5,017 bases of DNA from an uncultured Clostridium sp. (GTDB lineage: Bacteria > Bacillota > Clostridia > Peptostreptococcales > Peptostreptococcaceae): NCBI GenBank assembly GCA_937944945.1, contig CALEBD010000248.1, positions 1 through 5,017 of the forward strand, read 5' to 3'. Below, piece by piece: positions 1 through 5,017 of this stretch; the first letter of the stretch is position 1; each line of letters opens with the position of its first letter. The translations under genes and the position numbers were made by a program. The notes beneath the pieces were generated by a model. That model was given only the letters and a program-made list of their open reading frames with translations, was not told where the DNA came from and searched no databases.

Positions 1-1
1 A

Positions 2-712
2 AAATATATAATAAGTACACATTCAAACGCCGACCATATAGGAGGAAATGAATTTTTACAAAAGAGAACTGATTGTAAAATAATTTCAACAGAAATCGAA
101 AATTTATTTATTAAATATCCAATTTTAGAACCTTCATTTTTATATGGTGGTTATCCTATAAAAAGTCTTAGAAATAAATTTTTAATGGCAAAAGAAAGCA
201 ATCCGACTGACACTATAGAGAATTTGCCAGAGGGGCTTGAGTACATAAAACTAGGTGGACACTTCTTTGATATGATAGGAATAAAAACTTCTGACAATGT
301 ATACTTTTTAGCAGATTGTGTTTTTGGAGAAAATATTATAAAAAAATATCACATATCATTTATCTACAATGTAGATGAGTTTTTAAAGACACTAGATTTT
401 GTAGAAAATTTAGAAGGAAATTTATTTATACCATCACATGCGCCGATTTGTGAAGATATAAAACCACTAGTTAAAATCAACAGAGACAAAGTACATGAAA
501 TAATAGAAACTATATTAAGGATATGTGAAGAAGAATTGATATTTGAAGATATTTTACAAAAGTTATTTATACATTATGATTTAAAAATGGATCTAAACCA
601 ATATGTTTTAATAGGGAATACACTAAAATCTTATTTATCATACTTATACGATAATGAAAAGTTAGAAATAGAGTTTAAAGAATCTAAATTATATTGGAAG
701 ACAAAGAGCTAA
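2..712 (+). CDS. MBL-fold metallo-hydrolase, 5'-truncated by window edge
   Basis: The frame is open from base 2 to the TAA at 710-712, giving 236 visible residues. The true start lies upstream of the window. The ATG at 185 is internal and would discard the metal-binding motif. Visible residues 6-16 read THSNADHIGGN, the metal-binding loop of the metallo-beta-lactamase fold, with Asn at the position of the second His of canonical HxHxDH. Later ligand motifs follow in order: GGH (His about 87), LADC (Asp about 105) and IPSHAP (His about 146). The last ~75 residues are helical and charged, resembling the winged-helix C-terminal extension of some MBL hydrolases. Because the metal loop usually lies near residue 55-60, roughly that many residues are probably missing. 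The fold is clear; the substrate cannot be told from the sequence. A terminator follows closely, so this ends its transcription unit. Confidence 0.85.
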   Translation, partial: KYIISTHSNADHIGGNEFLQKRTDCKIISTEIENLFIKYPILEPSFLYGGYPIKSLRNKFLMAKESNPTDTIENLPEGLEYIKLGGHFFDMIGIKTSDNVYFLADCVFGENIIKKYHISFIYNVDEFLKTLDFVENLEGNLFIPSHAPICEDIKPLVKINRDKVHEIIETILRICEEELIFEDILQKLFIHYDLKMDLNQYVLIGNTLKSYLSYLYDNEKLEIEFKESKLYWKTKS

Positions 713-718
713 ATACAT

Positions 719-750
719 AAAAGTGCTAGATATTTTATTCTAGCATTTTT
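719..750 (+). terminator. Rho-independent terminator of the MBL hydrolase gene
   Basis: Seven perfect pairs (724-730 with 739-745) flank an 8-base loop. A-T pairs extend the stem outward, and the run of T at 746-750 follows. It begins 7 bases after the stop codon at 712. Confidence 0.8.
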
Positions 751-822
751 AAATTCTAAGAAAATTAGATATTATTTAGTTTAAAAATATTTGTCAAATT
801 TAAGCGTAATTTAAGATTTGAT

Positions 823-831
823 TGATATAAT
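823..831 (+). promoter_or_regulatory. Candidate extended -10 promoter for the zinc-ribbon operon
   Basis: TGATATAAT matches an extended -10 (TGn plus a perfect TATAAT), about 50 bases before the ATG at 880. No good -35 lies at 17 bases. TTGTCA at 791-796 is too far away to pair with it, so the call rests on the extended -10 alone. The rest of 751-870 is AT-rich with no other feature seen. Confidence 0.5.
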
Positions 832-867
832 TAACTACATAATAAATAGATATAAATTAATAGTAAT

Positions 868-882
868 GGAGGAATTAATATG
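868..882 (+). promoter_or_regulatory. Ribosome binding site and ATG that fix the start of the interrupted gene
   Basis: GGAGG at 868-872 sits 7 bases before the ATG at 880. It shows that translation was meant to begin at 880, upstream of the in-frame TGA at 1012, and not at a start codon inside the membrane region. Confidence 0.8.
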
Positions 883-2232
883 CAAGTTAGAGGTTCAGAC
901 GATACACTACAATTTGCGGATAAATTTAGAAATTATTCAAAAGAAGATGGACATGCATATAAAAAAATGAACAACAAAAAATTCGTTCTTAGAAGAAAAA
1001 GTAAATTATATTGACCAAATTGTAAAACAAAAAATAATTTAAACAGTATTTATTGCAAGGAATGTGGAACTTTATTAGAAGATATTAGCAAGAGAACTTA
1101 TGATTTTAGTATATCAAATATATTATCAAACATAAGTCTAAAAGATAGTTTTAAGGTGGCGGGATTTGCAACGTTAATACTATTTGCTATAAGTATAGTA
1201 TTAAAATTAATTTTAAGGGTGTCATTAGGAAATTATGTTTCTTACATAAGTACTTTTGATTTACTTTTATTAATAAATGGTGGAAATTTAAATATACTTA
1301 CTAATGCAAATAGTATGATGAACTACGGTAATTATTATAATTTTGCATTTCAAATTTGCTCATTAGCGCTTTTAGTATTGCCAGTGATATGTATGGTTGT
1401 TTCTTATAATATATTTATGAAACAAAAAAATACTGATGAATTAACATTAGTTAGACAAGCTATAGGAGTAGGAGTGATATATGGAATAATACTTACAGTA
1501 TTAGCTCTTGTGTCTAGAAATAGCTTATCTATAGGTGGAGGATATCTATCTTCGGGATACAGTTTAGTATATGGAGTTAGTTTTTTAAGTGTTTTAGTTA
1601 GAGGTATTTTATTAGGATTTTTATCAATTTTATATATTGGAACAAAAAAAGAATATATACAAAACAACATGTATTTAGGAATATTTAAACAAGTAGTAAA
1701 TACAGTATTTTTAGGATATTTTATAGTATTTGTACTTTTAGTTTTAGGATATTTTATAGGTTTAAGTTATGTATATGAATTTGGTATTTCAGGTTCTATC
1801 TCAAATATAAATATATTCGTAGTAATTAGCCAATTGGCAGCATATATTTGGGGATTTGCAAATTTAAATCCTGTAACTATAGGAAATCAAAATTTATTCT
1901 TAACAAATATATTTTCAACTTCCTTAAGTATAGATTTTAAATTATGTTTAATAGCATTTATTGCTCTATCAGCTTTAATATTATTGATATCAGGAATAAA
2001 GCTAAACAACAAATATAAAACTCACGCTAAAAAGACTACATTAATATTTAGTGGATTTTATGCAATCTTAATGGGAGTATTAGCTGTATTTACTTGTGTA
2101 AATGTAAATGGAGGCTCATTATTGGGATATAATGTACAAATGAATATGAGCATAATTTTTACACTTATAATAAGTTTTATTTACAGTTTTATAGTAACTT
2201 TTATAGGATTTAAATTAAATAATTGGGATTAA
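880..2232 (+). pseudogene. Zinc-ribbon multi-pass membrane protein, interrupted by an in-frame TGA
   Basis: From the ATG at 880 one frame runs to TAA at 2230-2232 (451 codons) with a single interruption, TGA at 1012-1014 (codon 45). Codons 1-44 are polar and basic. Then come TGA-P-N-C48, ten residues, and C59-K-E-C62-G. This is the spacing of a CxxC-x10-CxxC zinc ribbon whose first cysteine codon (TGT or TGC) has become TGA. After a short linker, about nine hydrophobic segments follow. The next gene encodes two similar ribbons and starts 20 bases after this stop, so the two probably form an operon. Function is unrecognised; a cytosolic ribbon on a polytopic membrane domain is all that can be said. 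Most likely a recent nonsense mutation or a base-call error; selenocysteine is a weak alternative because no convincing SECIS hairpin follows. The continuous frame is clear; whether the gene is functional is not. Confidence 0.7.
1156..2232 (+). CDS. Membrane domain of the interrupted zinc-ribbon protein (open part after the TGA)
   Basis: This is the part a gene finder would call as a separate 358-residue protein from GTG at 1156. The frame is actually open back to 1015, just after the TGA. It holds about nine hydrophobic helices, roughly at residues 2-21, 63-88, 102-121, 138-162, 180-206, 218-237, 261-283, 294-317 and 331-354, joined by short polar loops rich in Asn and Gly. No catalytic or transporter motif is recognisable. 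The GTG has no properly spaced Shine-Dalgarno (AAG abuts it), so independent translation is doubtful. I read it as the C-terminal 80% of the gene starting at 880. Confidence 0.55.
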   Translation: MAGFATLILFAISIVLKLILRVSLGNYVSYISTFDLLLLINGGNLNILTNANSMMNYGNYYNFAFQICSLALLVLPVICMVVSYNIFMKQKNTDELTLVRQAIGVGVIYGIILTVLALVSRNSLSIGGGYLSSGYSLVYGVSFLSVLVRGILLGFLSILYIGTKKEYIQNNMYLGIFKQVVNTVFLGYFIVFVLLVLGYFIGLSYVYEFGISGSISNINIFVVISQLAAYIWGFANLNPVTIGNQNLFLTNIFSTSLSIDFKLCLIAFIALSALILLISGIKLNNKYKTHAKKTTLIFSGFYAILMGVLAVFTCVNVNGGSLLGYNVQMNMSIIFTLIISFIYSFIVTFIGFKLNNWD

Positions 2233-2252
2233 TAAAAGAGAGGTATATAATA

Positions 2253-2891
2253 ATGAAATCAAATGATAAAACAATAAATCGTAAGTTTATAAATATAGAG
2301 CATAGATCGAAAAAATCTCAAATAGAAAAAGAAATTCAAGATTTTGAAGATAAAAAAAGTGAAAAAATTATGGAGCTTGGAATCTCAGCATATGAAAAAA
2401 TAAGAAGAGGTCTTATAGATGAAAGTATATTTGGAGAATTAACTTATGAAATAAAAAAACTAGACTTAGAAATATACAACAGAATGTTAGATATAGCAAA
2501 TATAGAAGGCCACGATGAACATACACCTATTTGTGAGTGCGGTTATATATCAAAAAATAATGAAAAATTCTGCCCTAATTGTGGCAGGGAGATAAAAAAA
2601 GATAGGGAATTTATATTATGTGATGTTTGTGCAAGCAAGATAGATTCTGATTCTAAGTTTTGTACTTGTTGTGGCTCTAAAATAATTAAAAAGAAAGATA
2701 TAGACTTAAATAAATACGAGTATGACTGTGAAGAACAATTTGACTACAATGAAGAAGTAGATGAAAATGATGATGAAATACAAGTATATGAAGGTGACGA
2801 TTTTGAAAATTATACAGAACCTAAACATATAATTGAGATAAAAGAAAATAATGATGATTTTGAACTTGATAAAGAAAAATTAAATAAATAA
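2253..2891 (+). CDS. Double zinc-ribbon protein with acidic tail
   Basis: A 212-residue soluble protein of unrecognised function. The ATG at 2253 is preferred over the in-frame TTG at 2223 because AGAGAGG at 2237-2243 precedes it by 9 bases and the TTG would overlap the upstream gene. Residues about 20-85 are charged and helical, probably coiled-coil. Two zinc ribbons follow: C94-x-C96-x10-C107-x2-C110, and C123-x2-C126-x10-C137-x2-C140. The first has a CxC opening where the second has CxxC. Residues about 147-212 are very acidic, rich in Asp, Glu and Asn, and probably disordered. There is no signal peptide or membrane segment. It begins 20 bases after the zinc-ribbon membrane gene with no terminator between, suggesting co-transcription and perhaps physical partnership at the membrane (inference). 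The ribbons could bind protein or nucleic acid. Confidence 0.85.
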   Translation: MKSNDKTINRKFINIEHRSKKSQIEKEIQDFEDKKSEKIMELGISAYEKIRRGLIDESIFGELTYEIKKLDLEIYNRMLDIANIEGHDEHTPICECGYISKNNEKFCPNCGREIKKDREFILCDVCASKIDSDSKFCTCCGSKIIKKKDIDLNKYEYDCEEQFDYNEEVDENDDEIQVYEGDDFENYTEPKHIIEIKENNDDFELDKEKLNK

Positions 2892-2953
2892 GGTTTCTCT
2901 AATAAATGATGTGAATTAGGATAAAGTAAATCAAAACTTATAGCATTATATAT

Positions 2954-3005
2954 AAATACTCTCTGATATAAAACCATAAAGGTTTTGATTGGAGAGTATT
3001 TTTAT
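2954..3005 (+). terminator. Rho-independent terminator of the zinc-ribbon operon
   Basis: The outer arms ATACTCTC and GAGAGTAT (about 2956-2963 with 2992-2999) pair. An inner stem, AAAACC (2970-2975) with GGTTTT (2981-2986), closes a 5-base loop. A T-rich run follows from 2999. It lies about 60 bases after the stop of the second zinc-ribbon gene. Confidence 0.8.
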
Positions 3006-3100
3006 TTTATACATAATCAAAAAGTTTACAAAAACTTAAAGAAAAAGATACAAAATTGAAAGGTTTCAGAAGGTGAAAAATATATTTAACTGTGTTAAAC

Positions 3101-3106
3101 TATAAT
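3101..3106 (+). promoter_or_regulatory. Candidate -10 box of the hydrolase gene
   Basis: A perfect TATAAT lies 16 bases before the GGAGGG ribosome binding site and 28 bases before the ATG at 3134. No good -35 is visible at 17 bases; TTGAAA at 3056-3061 is too far for this -10. A promoter is expected here because a terminator precedes this gene. Confidence 0.5.
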
Positions 3107-3121
3107 AGTATGAATAAACTT

Positions 3122-3127
3122 GGAGGG
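3122..3127 (+). promoter_or_regulatory. Strong ribosome binding site deciding the hydrolase start
   Basis: GGAGGG lies 6 bases before the ATG at 3134. It rules out the upstream in-frame GTG at 3092, which precedes the -10 box and has no ribosome binding site. Confidence 0.85.
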
Positions 3128-3133
3128 ATTAAA

Positions 3134-4003
3134 ATGAAGAAAGATAAAGTAAGGTCTAAAAAAAGGGAATACGACACCTGTAGTATTACTATGGAGCTAG
3201 AGAAGCCTTTACTTTACGAGGAAGAGCAAGCAGAAATTGCAAAAAAAAGAAAAAAGCTTAAGAAACAATCGATGAATAAGGCTATAATAAAAGCCGTTTT
3301 AATTTTATTGATTTGTTCAGTGTTAGTTTTTTTTATTTGGCTAACTAGCTACTATGCTCCAACATCAGAAGCAGAAACTTATTTGAAAAGTGATGATGCT
3401 GTAACAGTAAGCATAGACAATAATTTTATATGCTTTACGCCTACAAACATAACACCAACAAAAGGATTCATATTATATCCAGCAGCAAAAGTAGATGCTA
3501 AGGCATATGCAAAAATTTGCAAAATGATATCACAACAAGGTTATCAAGTTGTTGCTGTAGATATGCCATTTAATTTCTCTGCATTTGGTAAAAATAAAGC
3601 CAATGAAGTTATGAACAAATACAACAATATAGAGCATTGGGTTATAGGTGGTGATTCACTAGGAGGTCTTGTTGCGACAAGATATGTAAATTCAAAGCTA
3701 GATAATATTGACGGTGTTGTATTAATATCTTCATATCCATCAGATTCATATTTAAAAGAAGTTAATATGAATGTTTTATCAATTTGGGGTAGTAAAGATG
3801 GTGTAATAGATTTCCAATCTTTAATAGATGCGAAAGAAAAATTACCACCAGATACTACTTATGTTGAAATTGAGGGTGCAAATCATTCACAATTTGGTGA
3901 TTATGGAAAATACAATAATGATGAGAGTGCTTTGATAAGTGGAGATGATCAAAAACAAAAGACAGTTGACAGTATTGTAGAATTTATGAAAAATATAGAC
4001 TAG
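3134..4003 (+). CDS. Membrane-anchored alpha/beta hydrolase (Abhydrolase_5-like)
   Basis: A 289-residue protein. Residues 1-50 are highly charged and basic, and a single hydrophobic helix at about 51-70 follows with no signal-peptidase site obvious. This implies an N-in anchor with the catalytic domain outside the membrane. Residues about 95-289 form an alpha/beta hydrolase. The nucleophile elbow is GGDSLGG with Ser175, the acid is probably Asp222 in WGSKDG, and the base is His251 in GANHSQFGDYG. The last motif is characteristic of the Abhydrolase_5 (PF12695) type. All three catalytic residues are present and the length is normal, so the gene looks intact. The substrate is unknown; esterase or acyl-hydrolase activity at the cell surface is an inference from the fold. 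It is monocistronic: terminators lie on both sides and it has its own -10 and ribosome binding site. Confidence 0.9.
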   Translation: MKKDKVRSKKREYDTCSITMELEKPLLYEEEQAEIAKKRKKLKKQSMNKAIIKAVLILLICSVLVFFIWLTSYYAPTSEAETYLKSDDAVTVSIDNNFICFTPTNITPTKGFILYPAAKVDAKAYAKICKMISQQGYQVVAVDMPFNFSAFGKNKANEVMNKYNNIEHWVIGGDSLGGLVATRYVNSKLDNIDGVVLISSYPSDSYLKEVNMNVLSIWGSKDGVIDFQSLIDAKEKLPPDTTYVEIEGANHSQFGDYGKYNNDESALISGDDQKQKTVDSIVEFMKNID

Positions 4004-4005
4004 AT

Positions 4006-4058
4006 AAAAGATTGATATAGAAGTTTTAATATTTAAATTTCTACATCAATCTTTTTTT
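4006..4058. terminator. Bidirectional terminator between convergent genes
   Basis: Arms 4006-4026 and 4035-4055 pair over 21 positions with one A-C mismatch and one G-T wobble, around an 8-base loop. T-runs flank it on the plus strand (4052-4058), and the A-run at 4006-4009 serves as the T-tract for the minus strand. It starts 3 bases after the hydrolase stop and ends 5 bases before the minus-strand ATPase stop, so it can serve both. Confidence 0.85.
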
Positions 4059-4062
4059 ATTT

Positions 4063-4725
4063 TTAGATTTGTTTATATAGATTTAATGCACTCCAATTGC
4101 TCTTTTTAGGGTCTTTTTTAAATGCATCTATAAACCAAGTAATGTCTTTTTTAGAAATGCATTTTAATAGACATAGTAAAATTACATACACTATAAAAAT
4201 AAGGATACCTTCAACAACTAAATTATTAGTATTTATATCTTTATTCGATACGTAATCCTTAATCATTCTTGATAAAAAACGCCCTACGCCTTTACTGCTG
4301 TCAAAATTAATTTCAGAAATGGGATTTCTCAAAGAATCATAGTATATAAAGTTTAAGCATTTAATAAGGGTTGGAGATATGTATGTTTCTGTTTCTAAAT
4401 GATAAAATTCCATATTATCATCAGGTGATACTTGTTTACAGATAATATTGATATAGGTGTAATCATCTATATCAAACAAGTCTTCAAAATGCCCTATTTC
4501 ATCATTTGTGAGTTTTATTCGTATATTAACTGTTATAGGTAAATTTGCATCATTAAAATCATCATAAACAAATCCTCTTCGTGTGAAAATGATATTTAAC
4601 AGGTTTAATATATTTGATTTCCCTAAATTATTTTCTCCAACAATAAAATTGCACGATTCGTCAAATGTAATTGTTGCAGAATTTAAATTTCGATAATTTT
4701 CAACGGAAATATCCTTTATTCTCAT
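4063..4725 (-). CDS. OLD/RecF-like AAA ATPase N-terminal fragment fused to a transmembrane tail
   Basis: A 220-residue protein. Residues 1-165 resemble the start of OLD-family/AAA_15-type ATP-dependent nucleases: an opening IxVENYRNL strand, Walker A GENNLGKS (30-37), and YYDSLRNP (129-135). The family normally continues for hundreds of residues with the signature, Walker B and a TOPRIM nuclease domain; all are absent. Instead residues about 173-190 are a strongly hydrophobic helix, followed by a basic 30-residue end. I read this as a truncated ATPase whose frame runs into other DNA, probably non-functional as a nuclease, though a short membrane-bound ATPase cannot be excluded. No Shine-Dalgarno precedes the ATG. 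Four of eight arginines use CGN codons, unlike the AGA/AGG-dominated genes to the left, suggesting foreign origin. The convergent hydrolase shares its terminator. Confidence 0.65.
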   Translation of the reverse strand: MRIKDISVENYRNLNSATITFDESCNFIVGENNLGKSNILNLLNIIFTRRGFVYDDFNDANLPITVNIRIKLTNDEIGHFEDLFDIDDYTYINIICKQVSPDDNMEFYHLETETYISPTLIKCLNFIYYDSLRNPISEINFDSSKGVGRFLSRMIKDYVSNKDINTNNLVVEGILIFIVYVILLCLLKCISKKDITWFIDAFKKDPKKSNWSALNLYKQI

Positions 4726-4763
4726 AATGTGCAGTTATTTTTTTATAAGTTATTTACAAGGAA

Positions 4764-4795
4764 CAAAGGTAATCACAAAATAAACACCCAGCAAT
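4764..4795 (-). promoter_or_regulatory. Candidate Bacteroides-type promoter for the ATPase
   Basis: On the minus strand TACCTTTG (4764-4771) matches the Bacteroidota -7 consensus TAnnTTTG. ATTG (4792-4795), 20 bases upstream, is one base off the -33 TTTG. The ATPase start at 4725 is about 40 bases downstream. The -33 match falls in the loop of the tra terminator. This is a short-motif match only. Confidence 0.3.
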
Positions 4796-4812
4796 AAAAC
4801 ACTGGGTGTTTA
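4781..4812 (-). terminator. Hairpin terminator downstream of the TraQ-like gene
   Basis: Perfect 11-bp arms (4781-4791 and 4802-4812, core ACACCCAG/CTGGGTGT) flank a 10-base loop. On the minus strand it is followed by a moderately T-rich stretch. It begins 23 bases after the tra stop codon, so it most simply ends that operon. Confidence 0.7.
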
Positions 4813-4835
4813 TCAACATACTAATTCCAAAAGAT

Positions 4836-5017
4836 TTATTCTTCTTCGCTGCTGTCATTATTGAAACTAAACGAAAGTTGCTGCACCTGTCCGAAGCTGT
4901 CAATCACGTAAATGTCAATCGTCTGCTGGTCTGTCGATGCCGAGGTGTAGTATAGCCGGAACGTTTCTTTCTCCAGCGGGTAAAAGTCATTGGGCAGGAA
5001 CACCGTGCCGTTATCCA
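4836..5017 (-). CDS. traQ: Conjugative transposon protein TraQ/DUF3872-like, C-terminal part
   Basis: The minus-strand frame enters at the window's right end and stops at TAA (4836-4838), giving 59 complete codons. It reads DNGTVFLPNDFYPLEKE, then RLYYTSAS, then a V-I-D-SFGQVQQLSFSF ending in an acidic NNDSSEEE. From memory of the family, this is the C-terminus of DUF3872/TraQ, a small cell-envelope (usually lipoprotein) component encoded near the end of the tra operon of Bacteroides CTnDOT-like conjugative transposons. The N-terminus with the lipoprotein signal lies outside the window. GC is about 49%, against well under 35% for the genes to the left. This is a clear sign of different origin from the clostridial part of the window. 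Confidence 0.8.
   Translation of the reverse strand, partial: DNGTVFLPNDFYPLEKETFRLYYTSASTDQQTIDIYVIDSFGQVQQLSFSFNNDSSEEE

Noticed and set aside
975..1040. Frameshift rather than a nonsense codon in the interrupted gene
   Set aside because: The frame that avoids the TGA ends at TAA by about 1040 and is closed upstream by another stop. The zinc-ribbon cysteines before and after the ribbon linker lie in the original frame.
1012..1060. Selenocysteine insertion with SECIS
   Set aside because: Only a weak AU-only stem can be drawn after the TGA, and a zinc-ribbon ligand is not a usual selenocysteine site. Kept as a low-probability alternative.
1156..1158. GTG as the true start of the membrane protein
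   Set aside because: The same frame is open upstream and encodes the rest of a zinc ribbon. There is no spaced Shine-Dalgarno, and a strong one precedes the ATG at 880.
1404..1670. 88-residue minus-strand open frame
   Set aside because: It lies wholly opposite the membrane-protein coding frame, has no ribosome binding site, and has a composition typical of an antisense shadow of AT-rich coding DNA.
2223..2225. TTG start for the double zinc-ribbon gene
   Set aside because: It overlaps the end of the upstream gene, and the ATG at 2253 has a well-placed ribosome binding site.
3092..3094. GTG start for the hydrolase
   Set aside because: It lies upstream of the -10 box and has no ribosome binding site; GGAGGG precedes the ATG at 3134.
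4781..4812. Perfect inverted repeat as an end of a mobile element
   Set aside because: Its position just after the tra stop, its loop size and the following T-rich stretch fit a terminator better. No second copy or target duplication is seen.
1..5017. tRNA, rRNA, CRISPR array or riboswitch
   Set aside because: No cloverleaf-like, repeat-spacer or recognisable riboswitch pattern was found by eye on either strand.

Overview
The window looks like a low-GC Firmicute chromosome, most like Peptostreptococcaceae/Clostridioides-type clostridia. It then runs at its right edge into a piece of a Bacteroidales-type conjugative element. The clostridial assignment (about positions 1-4060) rests on very AT-rich genes, arginine coded almost only by AGA/AGG, strong GGAGG-like ribosome binding sites, a TATAAT -10 box, and stem-loop plus T-tract terminators. 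The last ~180 bases are about 49% GC. On the minus strand they encode the C-terminus of a TraQ/DUF3872-type conjugative transposon protein.

Layout. (1) 2-712 (+): 3' part of a metallo-beta-lactamase-fold hydrolase, followed by a terminator. (2) 880-2891 (+): an apparent two-gene operon. The first gene encodes a zinc-ribbon plus multi-pass membrane protein. It carries an in-frame TGA exactly where the first zinc-ribbon cysteine is expected. The second encodes a soluble protein with a helical N-terminus, two zinc ribbons and an acidic tail. A terminator follows. (3) 3134-4003 (+): a membrane-anchored alpha/beta hydrolase with its own promoter and a strong ribosome binding site. (4) 4006-4058: a near-palindromic terminator shared with the convergent gene on the right. 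(5) 4063-4725 (-): the N-terminal ATP-binding part of an OLD/RecF-like ATPase. After about residue 165 it continues as an unrelated-looking transmembrane tail, so it looks truncated or fused. (6) 4781-4812: hairpin terminator of the tra gene. (7) 4836-5017 (-): TraQ-like C-terminus, running off the window.

The most notable points are the TGA at the zinc-ligand codon of the membrane protein and the clostridial/Bacteroidales junction on the right. That junction is either cross-phylum transfer of a conjugative element or an assembly chimera. The odd ATPase, with foreign-looking arginine codons, no Shine-Dalgarno sequence and a Bacteroides-like promoter match, sits on it. I found no RNA genes, CRISPR array or complete mobile element.
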